From positions 124,001 to 188,000 of the forward strand of contig QWDQ01000021.1 in NCBI GenBank assembly GCA_003868215.1: 64,000 nucleotides of DNA, read 5' to 3'. Positions 1 through 10,229 of this stretch are shown here, one piece after another (positions within the stretch are counted from its first letter, which is position 1; every line of letters starts with the position of its first letter). Position numbers and translations under genes: made by a program. Below the pieces are notes generated by a model that saw nothing but the letters and a program-made list of their open reading frames with translations, had not been told where the DNA came from and searched no databases. The stretch is from Pseudophaeomoniella oleicola. Its lineage: Eukaryota; Ascomycota; Eurotiomycetes; Phaeomoniellales; Phaeomoniellaceae.

Positions 1-351
1 CTGTCAAATGAATCGGCACAAAAAGCACAGACCATGCGACAAACGACAAAAGTAACGAGATCGGCTCCAGAACTCCGGAGCTGCTGAGAAAAAGAAAAGG
101 GAAAGTCCTGCTGATGGAATCAATATTGAGGGGGAAAAGGATTTGAAGAAAGGAGAGAAAAAGAACATTCTGCTCTGATTCTCAAAGTGTTGTACTAGCA
201 ACTTCGACATTCGACTGGTTTACTGTGTTCTCCTTTGCCTGCGGTATATCTCACACGTAACTTTCTCGTGGTCATCTGTCGCCGGTCATTCTGCGTCTTC
301 CATAGGCTAGCCAGATAGCTGTATGAAGTACGGCTACGCACAGCTACAGAC
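1..351. other. Upstream region of the DUF1275 gene
   Basis: No gene is supported here. A 68-codon open frame lies on the minus strand (4-210), but it is rich in Phe and Ser because the plus strand is purine-rich, and it has no recognisable motif. The stretch most likely holds the promoter and leader of the gene starting at 352. Confidence 0.4.
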
Positions 352-1269
352 ATGGCCTCGACCAGCTCTTCCTACGGTACCTTGCCACCACACAATGCAC
401 CACGACAAAATGGTGGTGGACGCTCAACAGATGAAGAAGAACGCAGCACCCTCCTACCCTCGAAGCCCAGCAATAGCTCCTCCTTCAACATCCGCGATCA
501 CCTCACCGCCGACGTGGGCCGCCACTGGACCGACCTAATCCTCCTCTTTTGTTATGTCATCACCGGCCTCCTCGACAGCTCCTCGATCGCCATCTGGGGC
601 TCCTTCGTGAGCATGCAGACCGGCAACACCGTGTATCTGGGTTCGGGACTGGCCGAATTGCCACACCCGTCCTCCGATCGATGGATCAAGTCCTCGATCT
701 CGATCGGAGCTTTTTGCCTGGGCTCGTTCTGTTTCAGTCGGTTCCATCGCCGCTTTTCGCCGCGCAGGAGGTGGGTGCTCGCTGCGAGTTTCACGGTGCA
801 GGCGCTGCTCATCGCCGTAGCGGCAACGATCGTGACCGTCATCCGCTCCGGAAGCGGTTCTTCTGGGAATACCAAGGCCGAACAGCAGCAGCAGCAACAG
901 CACCAGGAACGTCATCTGGAATGGGAAGTCATCGTGCCACTCGCTCTCGTAGCCTTCCAAAGCTGCGGCCAGGCCGTCACGAGTCGTGCTCTGCAGTACA
1001 ACAGCCTGACCAGCGTCGTCCTGACGAGCATATACTGCGACCTCTTCTCGGACGCCCAGCTGTTCGCGTTACGGAACGTGGAACGGAACCGCAGAGTTGC
1101 CGCACCTTTGTTGTTGTTGTTAGGCGCAGTCCTGGGGAATCTGATCTCACGCAGCGCGTCAGGTATAGGCGGGGCTTTGTGGACGGCTGCTGCATTGAAG
1201 GGCTGCATCGTGATCACATGGCTCGTCTGGGAGAAGGAACCGTGGGCGGAAGTGGAGCACGAATCCTGA
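352..1269 (+). CDS. DUF1275 (YoaK-type) membrane protein
   Basis: A single-exon frame of 305 residues, the usual size for fungal DUF1275 proteins. The first 55 residues are polar and Ser-rich (cytosolic tail). Hydrophobic segments follow from about residue 60; the segment around FVSMQTGNTVYLG is the family's signature between the first two helices. A short poly-Gln insert lies near residue 178, in the loop before the helix containing VPLALVAFQSCGQA. The C-terminal helices carry AAPLLLLLGAVLGNLIS and a final TM segment ending in a charged tail. Members are integral membrane proteins of unknown substrate in bacteria and fungi, so family membership is good but function is open. It converges with the SAH hydrolase gene downstream. 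The start at 352 is preferred because the 323 ATG is in another frame and gives only a short product. Confidence 0.85.
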   Translation: MASTSSSYGTLPPHNAPRQNGGGRSTDEEERSTLLPSKPSNSSSFNIRDHLTADVGRHWTDLILLFCYVITGLLDSSSIAIWGSFVSMQTGNTVYLGSGLAELPHPSSDRWIKSSISIGAFCLGSFCFSRFHRRFSPRRRWVLAASFTVQALLIAVAATIVTVIRSGSGSSGNTKAEQQQQQQHQERHLEWEVIVPLALVAFQSCGQAVTSRALQYNSLTSVVLTSIYCDLFSDAQLFALRNVERNRRVAAPLLLLLGAVLGNLISRSASGIGGALWTAAALKGCIVITWLVWEKEPWAEVEHES

Positions 1270-1684
1270 CAATAGGAAATCAAATCAAAGTTATCACCGT
1301 CTATGTCAAGTATTATCGTCACCTGAAAGCGTGCTCAACTGCTCCCGAAAGGAGGTCAATCATCTCAAAAACATGAAGAAGTTACAGGACTTGCTTTTGG
1401 GAGATGGTGAATCGGCGCCTCACAGAGGCTTTTCTATTATCTTGGTATCCGTTGAAGGATACATTCCTAGGCTACGCTCCCTGTCCAACCAGGGGTTGTC
1501 CTGATGACTTAGTTTAGTGTTCATTGCTTCATTTCAAGCATCCATATAAGATCTATGCGTTGAGCACAATCTCCAAGAAAATTCCTCTTGCTTTTACCGA
1601 AACGCCCAGAATGCCCAATATGCCGTAGCCCGATTTCCGCAGGGACATGATGAATGTCCGGGGTATGATCCAAGAAAGACACGA

Positions 1685-3184
<1,500 letters not shown>

Positions 3185-4434
3185 TTTGGCGGTGTCGATG
3201 TATCTCCGAGAGGAATAGAGGGGCTTTTCAAGGGGTGGAAATTGAGCAATGGTGGTCTGAAGATTGCTCAGAAGTATATGAGGAGCAATTGGAAAAGAAG
3301 AGCAGGAGGTAGTGAAGAAAGAATTGCGGTGGAGAGAATTTGTTACTGTACGAGGAGGTATGGAAGACGAATAACAACTGCTAGGCACTTATCAGGAAGG
3401 ACCCCTCATTCAGATAATGGGGCCAGAAAGATAGATTTTTTCTTTAATTAATTACTTCCTACAGAAAATTGATATCGATAGCGCCAATTGACCGTCCCAC
3501 AACGACAACTCTGCCCACCAAATTGATTCCCGTCGACCTTTCAGGTACTAATTTATGTACAGTCGCGGGCTTCAGAGGCTTCGGCTTCTCACTTCTCTGA
3601 TTTATCTTCTGTTCCTCGGATAATCCGCTCGCCGGCCCCGCGCCACCAATTGCAGTTGTACTGGGGGACTCGCTAGTAATAACTTATCCATTCAGAAGCA
3701 CTGCTACAACTGCCGTTTCCACTTCACTTCAGTAGACGGTGATATGAAGAAAAACTCGAGCTACTGATTCGATTCTGCTTTGGTGTTGATACGGCAACCT
3801 ATCAGTTAAATTGAAGCTGAGAAGGGATGAGAGTAGTGCCCAACAGATTTCTGTATCTCAACTTTCCCCGGTTTCTACTCTTTAATATGGATGAATACCT
3901 CCTCTCGAACTCCACATACAAATGTACCTGAACCCCAACGACCTCCCTCAAACTATGTACTTCCACGGCCTGTCCATGATGCTTCTCTGCTACCTTACCA
4001 GATGGCTATCTGCACCCAGAAGTCAACGATGCTTGGTCCTGTCGTCTCCTTTGTTCTATTCGAAAGAACCTATCTCGAAAGCTTTCCTTTCATTCGTCTT
4101 CAAATCTCCTTATTTCTGTTGTCCTTATTCTATCGCGTTGTCATGAGAACTATGAGCTGTCTCAGGGGATTCATCACCTTGAATGCGACGACAGTCTCAT
4201 TGAAACAAAGACAATGTCTCCCTTCATCGCGCAAGCAAGACGATCAAAGCTCTTTATTCAACAGACATAAATTCGTCGTTCATCCGTTTCTTTCCTTGCA
4301 TTTGTTTTCATTCATACTAACAGTCCATTCACATTCTATACGCACAAAGACAGCACATACACTTGTTGTATACAGTCACATCTATGTTATATCCCTACAA
4401 GGTTAGTGAAACCCACAACATAACTTCTATCACA
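3185..4434. other. Intergenic region, SAH1 promoter side
   Basis: A divergent intergenic region of 1.25 kb. Its first 300 bases should carry the SAH1 promoter and leader. The part from about 3890 to 4430 is pyrimidine-rich on the plus strand, which is typical of a fungal promoter or leader for the small gene starting at 4435. A 171-codon open frame at 3891-4406 is treated as chance, owing to that composition. No repeat or RNA gene seen. Confidence 0.5.
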
Positions 4435-4758
4435 ATGTGCAAGATTGTCGAACGTGTATATACCTGCGGTCACTCAAACTACAAGGCTACTGAGTTCCGC
4501 CCCTGTGAAAGACTATATCTTCCATGCTACGAGTTCGAACTTGTTGTCAGGTCATTCTCCCCGGCTGGCCCGTGTGGAGAGTGCGAAGCGAAAGCGCTGA
4601 AGAGAGAGAGGCGACGACGACGAAGAAGCAATTTCAGCTGGAGGAGTTGGATCCGGGCAGTCTTCAACATGGACCTTCAGGCGGGTTGTGGTGGGGTTGA
4701 ATGTCAAAGACGGACGCCAAATCAGACGCAAAAGCCAAGAAAGAGGAGAGTATATTGA
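4435..4758 (+). CDS. Small Cys-rich basic protein, unknown function
   Basis: A 107-residue frame starting at the ATG at 4435 (context CACAATGTG). The N terminus reads MCKIVERVYTCGHSNYK and later segments hold RPCERLYLPC and GPCGEC; with the Cys pair at the start this looks like a small metal-binding fold. The middle is very basic (a run of seven arginines in KRERRRRRRS), and a further CGGVEC pair lies near residue 86. Small fungal proteins that open with MC and a CGH motif are common in Pezizomycotina and mostly uncharacterised; that is a pattern resemblance, not an assignment. A good donor (GGTAAGTA at about 4764) lies just past the stop, so a spliced longer form or an intron in the 3-prime UTR is possible. 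No signal peptide, so probably intracellular. Confidence 0.55.
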   Translation: MCKIVERVYTCGHSNYKATEFRPCERLYLPCYEFELVVRSFSPAGPCGECEAKALKRERRRRRRSNFSWRSWIRAVFNMDLQAGCGGVECQRRTPNQTQKPRKRRVY

Positions 4759-4976
4759 ACCAGGTAAGTACGTATCATCATAGAGAAGGAATCCATCTAG
4801 GGAAGGTAAGATGCTTTTGGACGATTCCAGGGCATGCTCGGGAAACTTCAAGTTTCTCTTCACTGTCCTCTCAGGAGCAGATCACAATTTCAATCTCTTT
4901 CATCCCAACTACCCATTAATTTCCTCATACCTATGATACCAGTTTCAATGGCTTAAACCATGACTGGCCGTCATAA

Positions 4977-6089
4977 TCAATCGCTGTTCCTTTCGTAAGC
5001 TTCAATTGTCCTTTTTAGCATCTCCTTCAGAGTCGTGAAACCCCGTTGGCCAAACTTCGTCAGCAATTCCGCTCCCCTCTCATTCGGTACCTCCATCAGG
5101 TCCTCGAGTAGATTGGGGATGTTATCCTGGAACTTCCTTCCCGGCGACAATTCCCTGTAAAGCTCCAAAATCTTGTTCCAGTTGAACGGTTCTGCAAAAG
5201 CGAGGATCCGTTCATTCTGGACATCCGGGTCGATTAAGGCAGCAAGATGTAGGAGCGCAGTGTCTTCAACATCGACTGCCCACTGCGGTGCGAAGTCGGC
5301 AAGATCGCCAACCTCGCCAGTCTGATAAACACTGGCGGCCAGGCCAGCCGTTGACGCATTTTGCGACTTGTGCAGCACGCGGCCGAAGTTGGCGTTTGGG
5401 AGAATCGCATTGAACGCGAACGCTGGCTTGTTTTCCTTGACGAATTTCCAGCATTCTTGCTCGCACAGTGTCTTGCTTGCACCGTACGTTGCCCATTTTC
5501 GTTCCGGCGTGTATGGTGGTGGTGCCCATGCCTCCTTCACTGCTTCTTCGTTCCAGTCCTCTAGAGTAACCTTGCATTTCAGGCCAGGTTTCGGCATAGT
5601 GATAGCAGTCGAAGAAGAAGTATAGACAAAGCGTTTCACGGTGGGAGTTGCCGCTATTGCTGAAAGCACGGCTTTCATCATTGCGAGTGTCGGCTGGATG
5701 ACCTGGTTAGGATCTGGGGACAGAGATAGATCCGAGGCTACATGAGCGACGCCGGAAACCCCTTTTGGCAGTGTAATGTTAGCATATCTCGAAGTGTACG
5801 AAGCAAGGCCCCGATATGTGTACTCACCCTTCATTGCATCCTTCACAGCATTTTCGTCACCCATATCCTTGACCTCGACCAGCTCGAAACTGTCCTTGCC
5901 ATAGGTCTTTCCAAAATACTCTACTGCCCATTGGCCCCTGCTGAGGTTCCGAGTAGTACCTCTGACCTTGTAGCCGGCTTCGAGCACTTTGTCTGCCACA
6001 TTGCCTCCGATCAGACCTGTTACACCGGTCACGAGAACAATGCTCCCAGGCTCCAAGGCCGGCTGCTTGCCGCCAAGAGAGTAAGTCAT
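4977..6089 (-). CDS. Extended short-chain dehydrogenase, aldehyde/ketone reductase type
   Basis: Two exons on the minus strand, 5828-6089 and 4977-5761, with a 66-base intron; the product is 348 residues. It has the NAD(P)-binding VTGVTGLIGGNV (TGxxGxxG, residues 21-28), YTSSS (134-138) and the catalytic Tyr-Lys pair in TYGASK (Tyr180, Lys184). This is the layout of the dihydroflavonol-reductase-like extended SDRs, which in fungi reduce aldehydes and ketones with NADPH (Gre2 and carbonyl-reductase relatives). The intron is free of stops and in frame, so an unspliced reading also stays open; the spliced form is chosen because it joins MKG to VSGVAHVAS, a normal Rossmann strand, and because the intron has a GTGAGT donor and a GCTAAC branch point. 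The physiological substrate cannot be told. The gene stands alone with no biosynthetic partners. Confidence 0.9.
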   Translation of the reverse strand: MTYSLGGKQPALEPGSIVLVTGVTGLIGGNVADKVLEAGYKVRGTTRNLSRGQWAVEYFGKTYGKDSFELVEVKDMGDENAVKDAMKGEYTYRGLASYTSRYANITLPKGVSGVAHVASDLSLSPDPNQVIQPTLAMMKAVLSAIAATPTVKRFVYTSSSTAITMPKPGLKCKVTLEDWNEEAVKEAWAPPPYTPERKWATYGASKTLCEQECWKFVKENKPAFAFNAILPNANFGRVLHKSQNASTAGLAASVYQTGEVGDLADFAPQWAVDVEDTALLHLAALIDPDVQNERILAFAEPFNWNKILELYRELSPGRKFQDNIPNLLEDLMEVPNERGAELLTKFGQRGFTTLKEMLKRTIEAYERNSD

Positions 6090-6475
6090 GGTTTGGGAAT
6101 ATCAACAGGGGGAAAAAAGGAAGATAATGAATTGAAGATGAAGTGTTCAGATGTATATATGTGTATGTAGACAGAACAATCTGGGTTCACGCCCGAACAG
6201 GAGAACCAAGTATATATTGACATTCAACCTACGTTATCGATACTTTTGATCAGTGAACCCTCTGATACGTTGAGGGACCTACTATCTACATAGTATTCAT
6301 CCTGTGATAGAGTGGGGGGACAGCCGTAAATCAGTGACGTGCTCGTCGAACAGATCGCAACGTAATTAATTATATCATGCGATTTTCGGAAAGATAATGC
6401 TTCAAATCCACATCTGCCGAGCGGAACGTGAGGCGAGAGCCACAAAGTCCCGAACTCTATCACTACCATCTTCAG
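6090..6475. other. Intergenic region upstream of the reductase
   Basis: AT-rich spacer that should hold the promoter of the minus-strand reductase. The minus-strand frame at 6224-6469 is short and has no motif. Nothing else recognised. Confidence 0.4.
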
Positions 6476-6886
6476 ATGTCTAGCGTTTTTCTAACGCATG
6501 ATAGTAAAGAGGTATGTACGTATCTACTCGATGTAAGAAGATTTGTTGGTGTCGTACAATCTATAATTATTCCTACAGCACGAATAGAAACTCACGACTC
6601 CGAATTCCGAATGATAAGGGACTTCGTAGACTAGTTAGATCTGCTTTAGTGTATCTATGTATGCTATACACCTTACCGCTGCGGAGTTAAAGATGGTACA
6701 GTATTGGTCACCTTCGAGCTTGATCCCGGGTCGGGGTCAATTGCGAGCGTTACGCACTCTTGGCGACCTCCTCAGGAGATGCTGGAAGCTGGTGCAGAGT
6801 GTATCTACATTCCCAAAGGCGTCGGGTTCGAAGCTGAGCCGGTTTCTTTCTGGATCTTGCGAAAACTACGAATGCCAATGATATAA
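6476..6886 (+). CDS. Tentative small two-exon gene or gene fragment
   Basis: The segment 6650-6886 is open on the plus strand and reads like real protein rather than noise: DGTVLVTFELDPGSG, then VTHSWRPPQEMLEAGAEC and IYIPKGVGFEAEPVSFW, alternating hydrophobic strands with Pro/Gly turns. There is no ATG at its start. An ATG at 6476 opens a 12-codon frame ending exactly at a GTATGT donor (6512), and a CTTTAG acceptor before 6650 restores the same phase; joining 6476-6511 and 6650-6886 gives 90 residues. I do not recognise the family. It could equally be the last exon of a decayed gene. Downstream is Atx1 on the opposite strand. Confidence 0.3.
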
Positions 6887-7088
6887 TTTTCGTTTCAATT
6901 ATTCATATTGCTGGCTCGCATTCTGCAGACCATACTGGTTCTGAGATCAAGATGCAATTGCCCGATAGTGTGTAATCTTAACATTCCTTGCTGATAACCC
7001 CCATATAGTCGTAGATATATCTTAGACAAAAACTCGAGACACACAGAGAGGCATCACTAGCGCCGCCTAGCGCAACCATGACCACCTT

Positions 7089-7416
7089 TCAGATAGCTTG
7101 GACGACGCCATCCGCCTCACCACTGTTCACCGTCTTCCCTGTCTTCTTGATCTTCTCAAGTACGGTCTCATATGGTAGCGACTCCTCGGTGGTGATGTCT
7201 GCCGTCTGGTTCTCGAGAGAGACATTGTACTCCTTGACACCTAGACCAAAGGAGTTAGTCCAGAGGGGCGATGCGACAATGGAATTCAAATGGAACTGAA
7301 ATGTATTGACTGCGCTGTCATCACATACCATCAAGCTTTTTCAGGACTCTCTCAACGGCGCCTGAGCAGCCAGTGCATGACATGCTAACGTTGAACTTGT
7401 AGTGATGTTCGGCCAT
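7089..7416 (-). CDS. ATX1: Copper metallochaperone Atx1
   Basis: Two exons on the minus strand (7329-7416 and 7089-7240) coding for 79 residues, the size of Atx1. The N terminus reads MAEHHYKFNVSMSCTGCSGA; the MxCxGC loop (Cys14 and Cys17) is the Cu(I) site of the heavy-metal-associated ferredoxin-like fold. KKTGKTV near the C terminus supplies the conserved Lys of loop 5 that contacts the partner ATPase. The protein carries copper in the cytosol to the Golgi copper ATPase Ccc2, which feeds multicopper oxidases. The intron is phase 1 with a GTATGT donor and TCTAG acceptor. Start and stop are firm. Confidence 0.95.
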
Positions 7417-8948
7417 AGTGAAGAAAGTGAGTGGAGTGGGTGAGATGTACAGATGTTGATCGGCGGAGTATCTCGAGGAGAGTTCTTTCTATGATGTGTG
7501 TGGTCCGAAGTGCAGGTCCAGCGTAATCAAGGAAAATGTAAATCGTACAGCAGAAGCTCTCAAGATGGGATAATGTATAGCGCAGAAGACAACGCCCAAT
7601 GAGTAATGACAAGGTGATTTATAAAAGAAGCGGTAACTAGACCATCAGAAGATGGCGACAGCGGTACTCATTAAAGGGCGCCAATCTTCAAGGAACCGGG
7701 GAAAGCATTTCTAAGCGTCTCGGCGTGTCAGATAACGATTAGAGTAGAATCTTCTTTACTATGATACATAATAAACGCCCCTCCTCGCCTCATCATTTAC
7801 TACATAACTTAGTAGATCTACCGCGGTCTGAGACAATAACGTGAAGGACAAGGAACACCTTTTCACAAGAGTTCCATGTCTGTGACTCGAATTGTGTTAC
7901 ATGGCATTTCAAGACTGATGATGCCTATGCTGCTTACAGAAGCTTCTCTACTCTTGGATGCATTTATTTGCCTCAATTCTCTCACCCCGTATACCTGCTA
8001 CGTGACCTGTTTGTACTCGCTCTCGTCGGCCACCTGCTCATGCATCTGCTAAGCGCCAGCCGTTGCATCCGTCTGCGTTTGCGGAGTCGGTACCTATGAG
8101 GGTCTGAGTCTCTGAGCCAGTCTCATACTACATTGGTCAGTTTGTCACAACAACTGATGGTCACTAAACAGTAGAGCCTAGAGCAGGCATGTCAGACTCA
8201 AAGAGTTTCAACACCGTCATTACTTATTAGAAGGCGGTACAACAGTGCGTTCCCTGCCTCCCAACCAAACATCTCCATCGCCGCCACCATAGGCTCTATT
8301 GATTACGAGGTATCCAAACCGGGCCGCCGAATATTGATCCTTGAGGGATTTTTGCACATGACTGTCAGATTCTGATCCAAAGGTCGCCTAAGAGTGTGTT
8401 CACTTTTGACTACGAGTTCTCGCTTTCTATCTCTTTCTATTCAAGTGTGCATGTAAGAGATTGTGATTGTTCTCACAATGGTCTTCCCTCCAAACCGTGT
8501 CCTATTCAACATATCGAACATCAATGGACTATGTATGACCGGTCGGAGCATTATCTTCATAGCTGCTTCCGAAAGCATCCAGCAATAGTCAGGCCGATGC
8601 CGACAAAGTATGCTGACCATTTAAGAGTAGTGTACCACAATTCCCATCGTCACTCAGTAGCCTCTGCATTCATTAGAGACACATCCAAGCCACATCATCC
8701 TTTGGTTTTTCAGAATACGAACTCCTCATTACCTATTCACTCAGCCACGGCTTCGTTATTGGTTCATTCGTTTACCTCTTTCCCTTTCGGTAGCCTCACG
8801 TCAGCTGTCACCTGTCGGAAATGTTGACGGTCCATACCAGGGTTCCTGGGTTTACCCCGGATCGTCCGGTTTAGGACATTAGGGAGTCATCTACGTGGTA
8901 TAAAAGGAGCACTGTAGTCCTTGTTAAACGGCATTCCTGTTTATCATT
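7417..8948. other. Intergenic region between ATX1 and the repeat-protein gene
   Basis: A divergent 1.5 kb spacer. The ATX1 promoter should be in the first few hundred bases. Around 8396-8827 the plus strand is open for 143 codons but the translation is His/Ser-rich without any motif, so I treat it as noncoding leader or promoter. The last 100 bases hold a dyad and a clear TATA box, annotated separately. Confidence 0.4.
8857..8905 (+). promoter_or_regulatory. Core promoter with TATA box and CCGG dyad
   Basis: TATAAAA lies at 8899-8905, 44 bases before the ATG at 8949, and 30 bases upstream of it (8857-8869) sits the perfect odd dyad CCGGATCGTCCGG. Inverted CGG/CCG half-sites are the usual targets of fungal zinc-cluster regulators. 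This suggests a regulated, strongly expressed gene with a very short leader. The regulator is unknown. Confidence 0.5.
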
Positions 8949-9680
8949 ATGCTATCAAGAAACCGTAAACTTAATCACTTACGTCTCCAAAGGAGACGAA
9001 TTCCAATTTCCTCATTTCATTACATATCCAACAAGGCCTCTGCTATGGAGACCACTCAACCAGATCTCAAAGAGCTGCATACGTCTCAGGAAGACAACGG
9101 AAGCACGCCCAATCCCTTCCATCTACCAAATGGTCTTCATGGAGGCCATGGTCCTGTTGTCACGAACCCTAACCCCGAGAAAAAGCCAAACCCTTTCCAC
9201 CTACCAAATGGCCTCCATGGTGGTCACGGTCCAGTAGTCCACCCACCTCTCAAATCAGGGACCGGCGATGATCTCGTACCAACCGACGACCTCTGTCAAT
9301 CAAATTCAATCCCCGCATCTAAACCTGCAAATCCTTTTCAGGGACCTGATGGGATCGCATTTGGCCCCGGACCCGTCATGCCAGGTTCTTTCGATGACAA
9401 CGACACGGATCCTTTTACACTACCAGATGGTCCAGGAGAGCCTGGTCCTGCTGTCACGAACCCCGATCTTGGAATCTTGCCTGGCGATGACAAACCAGAC
9501 CCGACCACCAACCCCTTTCATCTCCCCGGTGGCATTCAAGGAGGACATGGTCCCGTGGTCACGAATCCAGAGACCCTACCAGGCGACGACAACAAACCAA
9601 ATCCATTCCACCTACCCAACGGTTTACACGGTGGTCCAGGCCCCGTGGTGGTAACAAAGAACGGCGAAGATGACCAATAA
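8949..9680 (+). CDS. Pro/Gly/His-rich protein with six imperfect tandem repeats
   Basis: A single-exon frame of 243 residues from the ATG at 8949; an in-frame ATG at 9045 (residue 33, better start context with G at +4) would give 211 residues. From residue 55 the protein is built of six units of about 17-20 residues with consensus NPFxLPxGxxGGxGPVVTNP: near residues 55-74, 81-97, 128-144, 154-172, 188-206 and 218-235. Units 1, 2 and 6 are nearly identical (NPFHLPNGLHGG); 3 and 4 are diverged. Acidic spacers such as LPGDDNKP separate the later units. There is no clear signal peptide, no dibasic Kex2 sites between units, and only one Cys. The first 32 residues are Arg-rich and could be a mitochondrial presequence or simply leader. 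I do not recognise the family; it is probably disordered. Confidence 0.7.
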   Translation: MLSRNRKLNHLRLQRRRIPISSFHYISNKASAMETTQPDLKELHTSQEDNGSTPNPFHLPNGLHGGHGPVVTNPNPEKKPNPFHLPNGLHGGHGPVVHPPLKSGTGDDLVPTDDLCQSNSIPASKPANPFQGPDGIAFGPGPVMPGSFDDNDTDPFTLPDGPGEPGPAVTNPDLGILPGDDKPDPTTNPFHLPGGIQGGHGPVVTNPETLPGDDNKPNPFHLPNGLHGGPGPVVVTKNGEDDQ

Positions 9681-10229
9681 ACAAAATCCGAACTTGGGGA
9701 AGGGAAAGAAAAGGTCGGAGTCGACGACGACGACGATGATGATGATGAACCCTCTTACTTTCGGAATATGTTGCAACACGGCAGGGGCATGGCATGGAAT
9801 CGCATAGCATTTCGGTTGGCGTAAAATCTGAGCTGTATGTAATTATCAAATGGGAAATTTTTGCTTTGGTTTGTGTTTCTTATTTTGAAAAAACGAAGGG
9901 GGGAAAAAAGGAAAAAGGAAACGAAATGAAAACATTTCAAGTTTAGGTTAGTCGAAAATAGGTATGAAATATCATGAATGTTTTGTAAGGTACCTCCAAG
10001 CCTGTTCTTCTTCTTCTTCTTCTTCTTCTTTTCGGCACTTGATAAGACCATCTAAGTTATCTGTCCATCTCTGCCTAGCTAGCTAGCTAGTTGGGTACGT
10101 AGGTACCTGGACAAGATATATCATCCCAACCCCCCTGCCCAGATCATACAATCATCTGTGGTAAGGGAAGGTCAAGAGTAAATAGGGACGACTTTTACTA
10201 GTAATACTAACTAATTACTACTACTGTTA
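9681..10229. other. Intergenic region with simple repeats
   Basis: Convergent spacer, so mainly 3-prime UTRs. It contains a (GAC)n/(GAT)n stretch at about 9722-9747, a perfect (TTC)8 run at about 10005-10028, and (CTAG)4 at 10075-10090 followed by the palindromic GTAGGTACCT. Nothing coding is supported. Confidence 0.6.

Noticed and set aside
3891-4406. 171-codon plus-strand frame
   Set aside because: Ser/Leu/Phe-rich translation that follows from a pyrimidine-rich leader or promoter; no motif, and it ends just before the better gene at 4435.
8396-8827. 143-codon plus-strand frame
   Set aside because: His/Ser-rich with no motif; lies in the promoter region of the repeat-protein gene.
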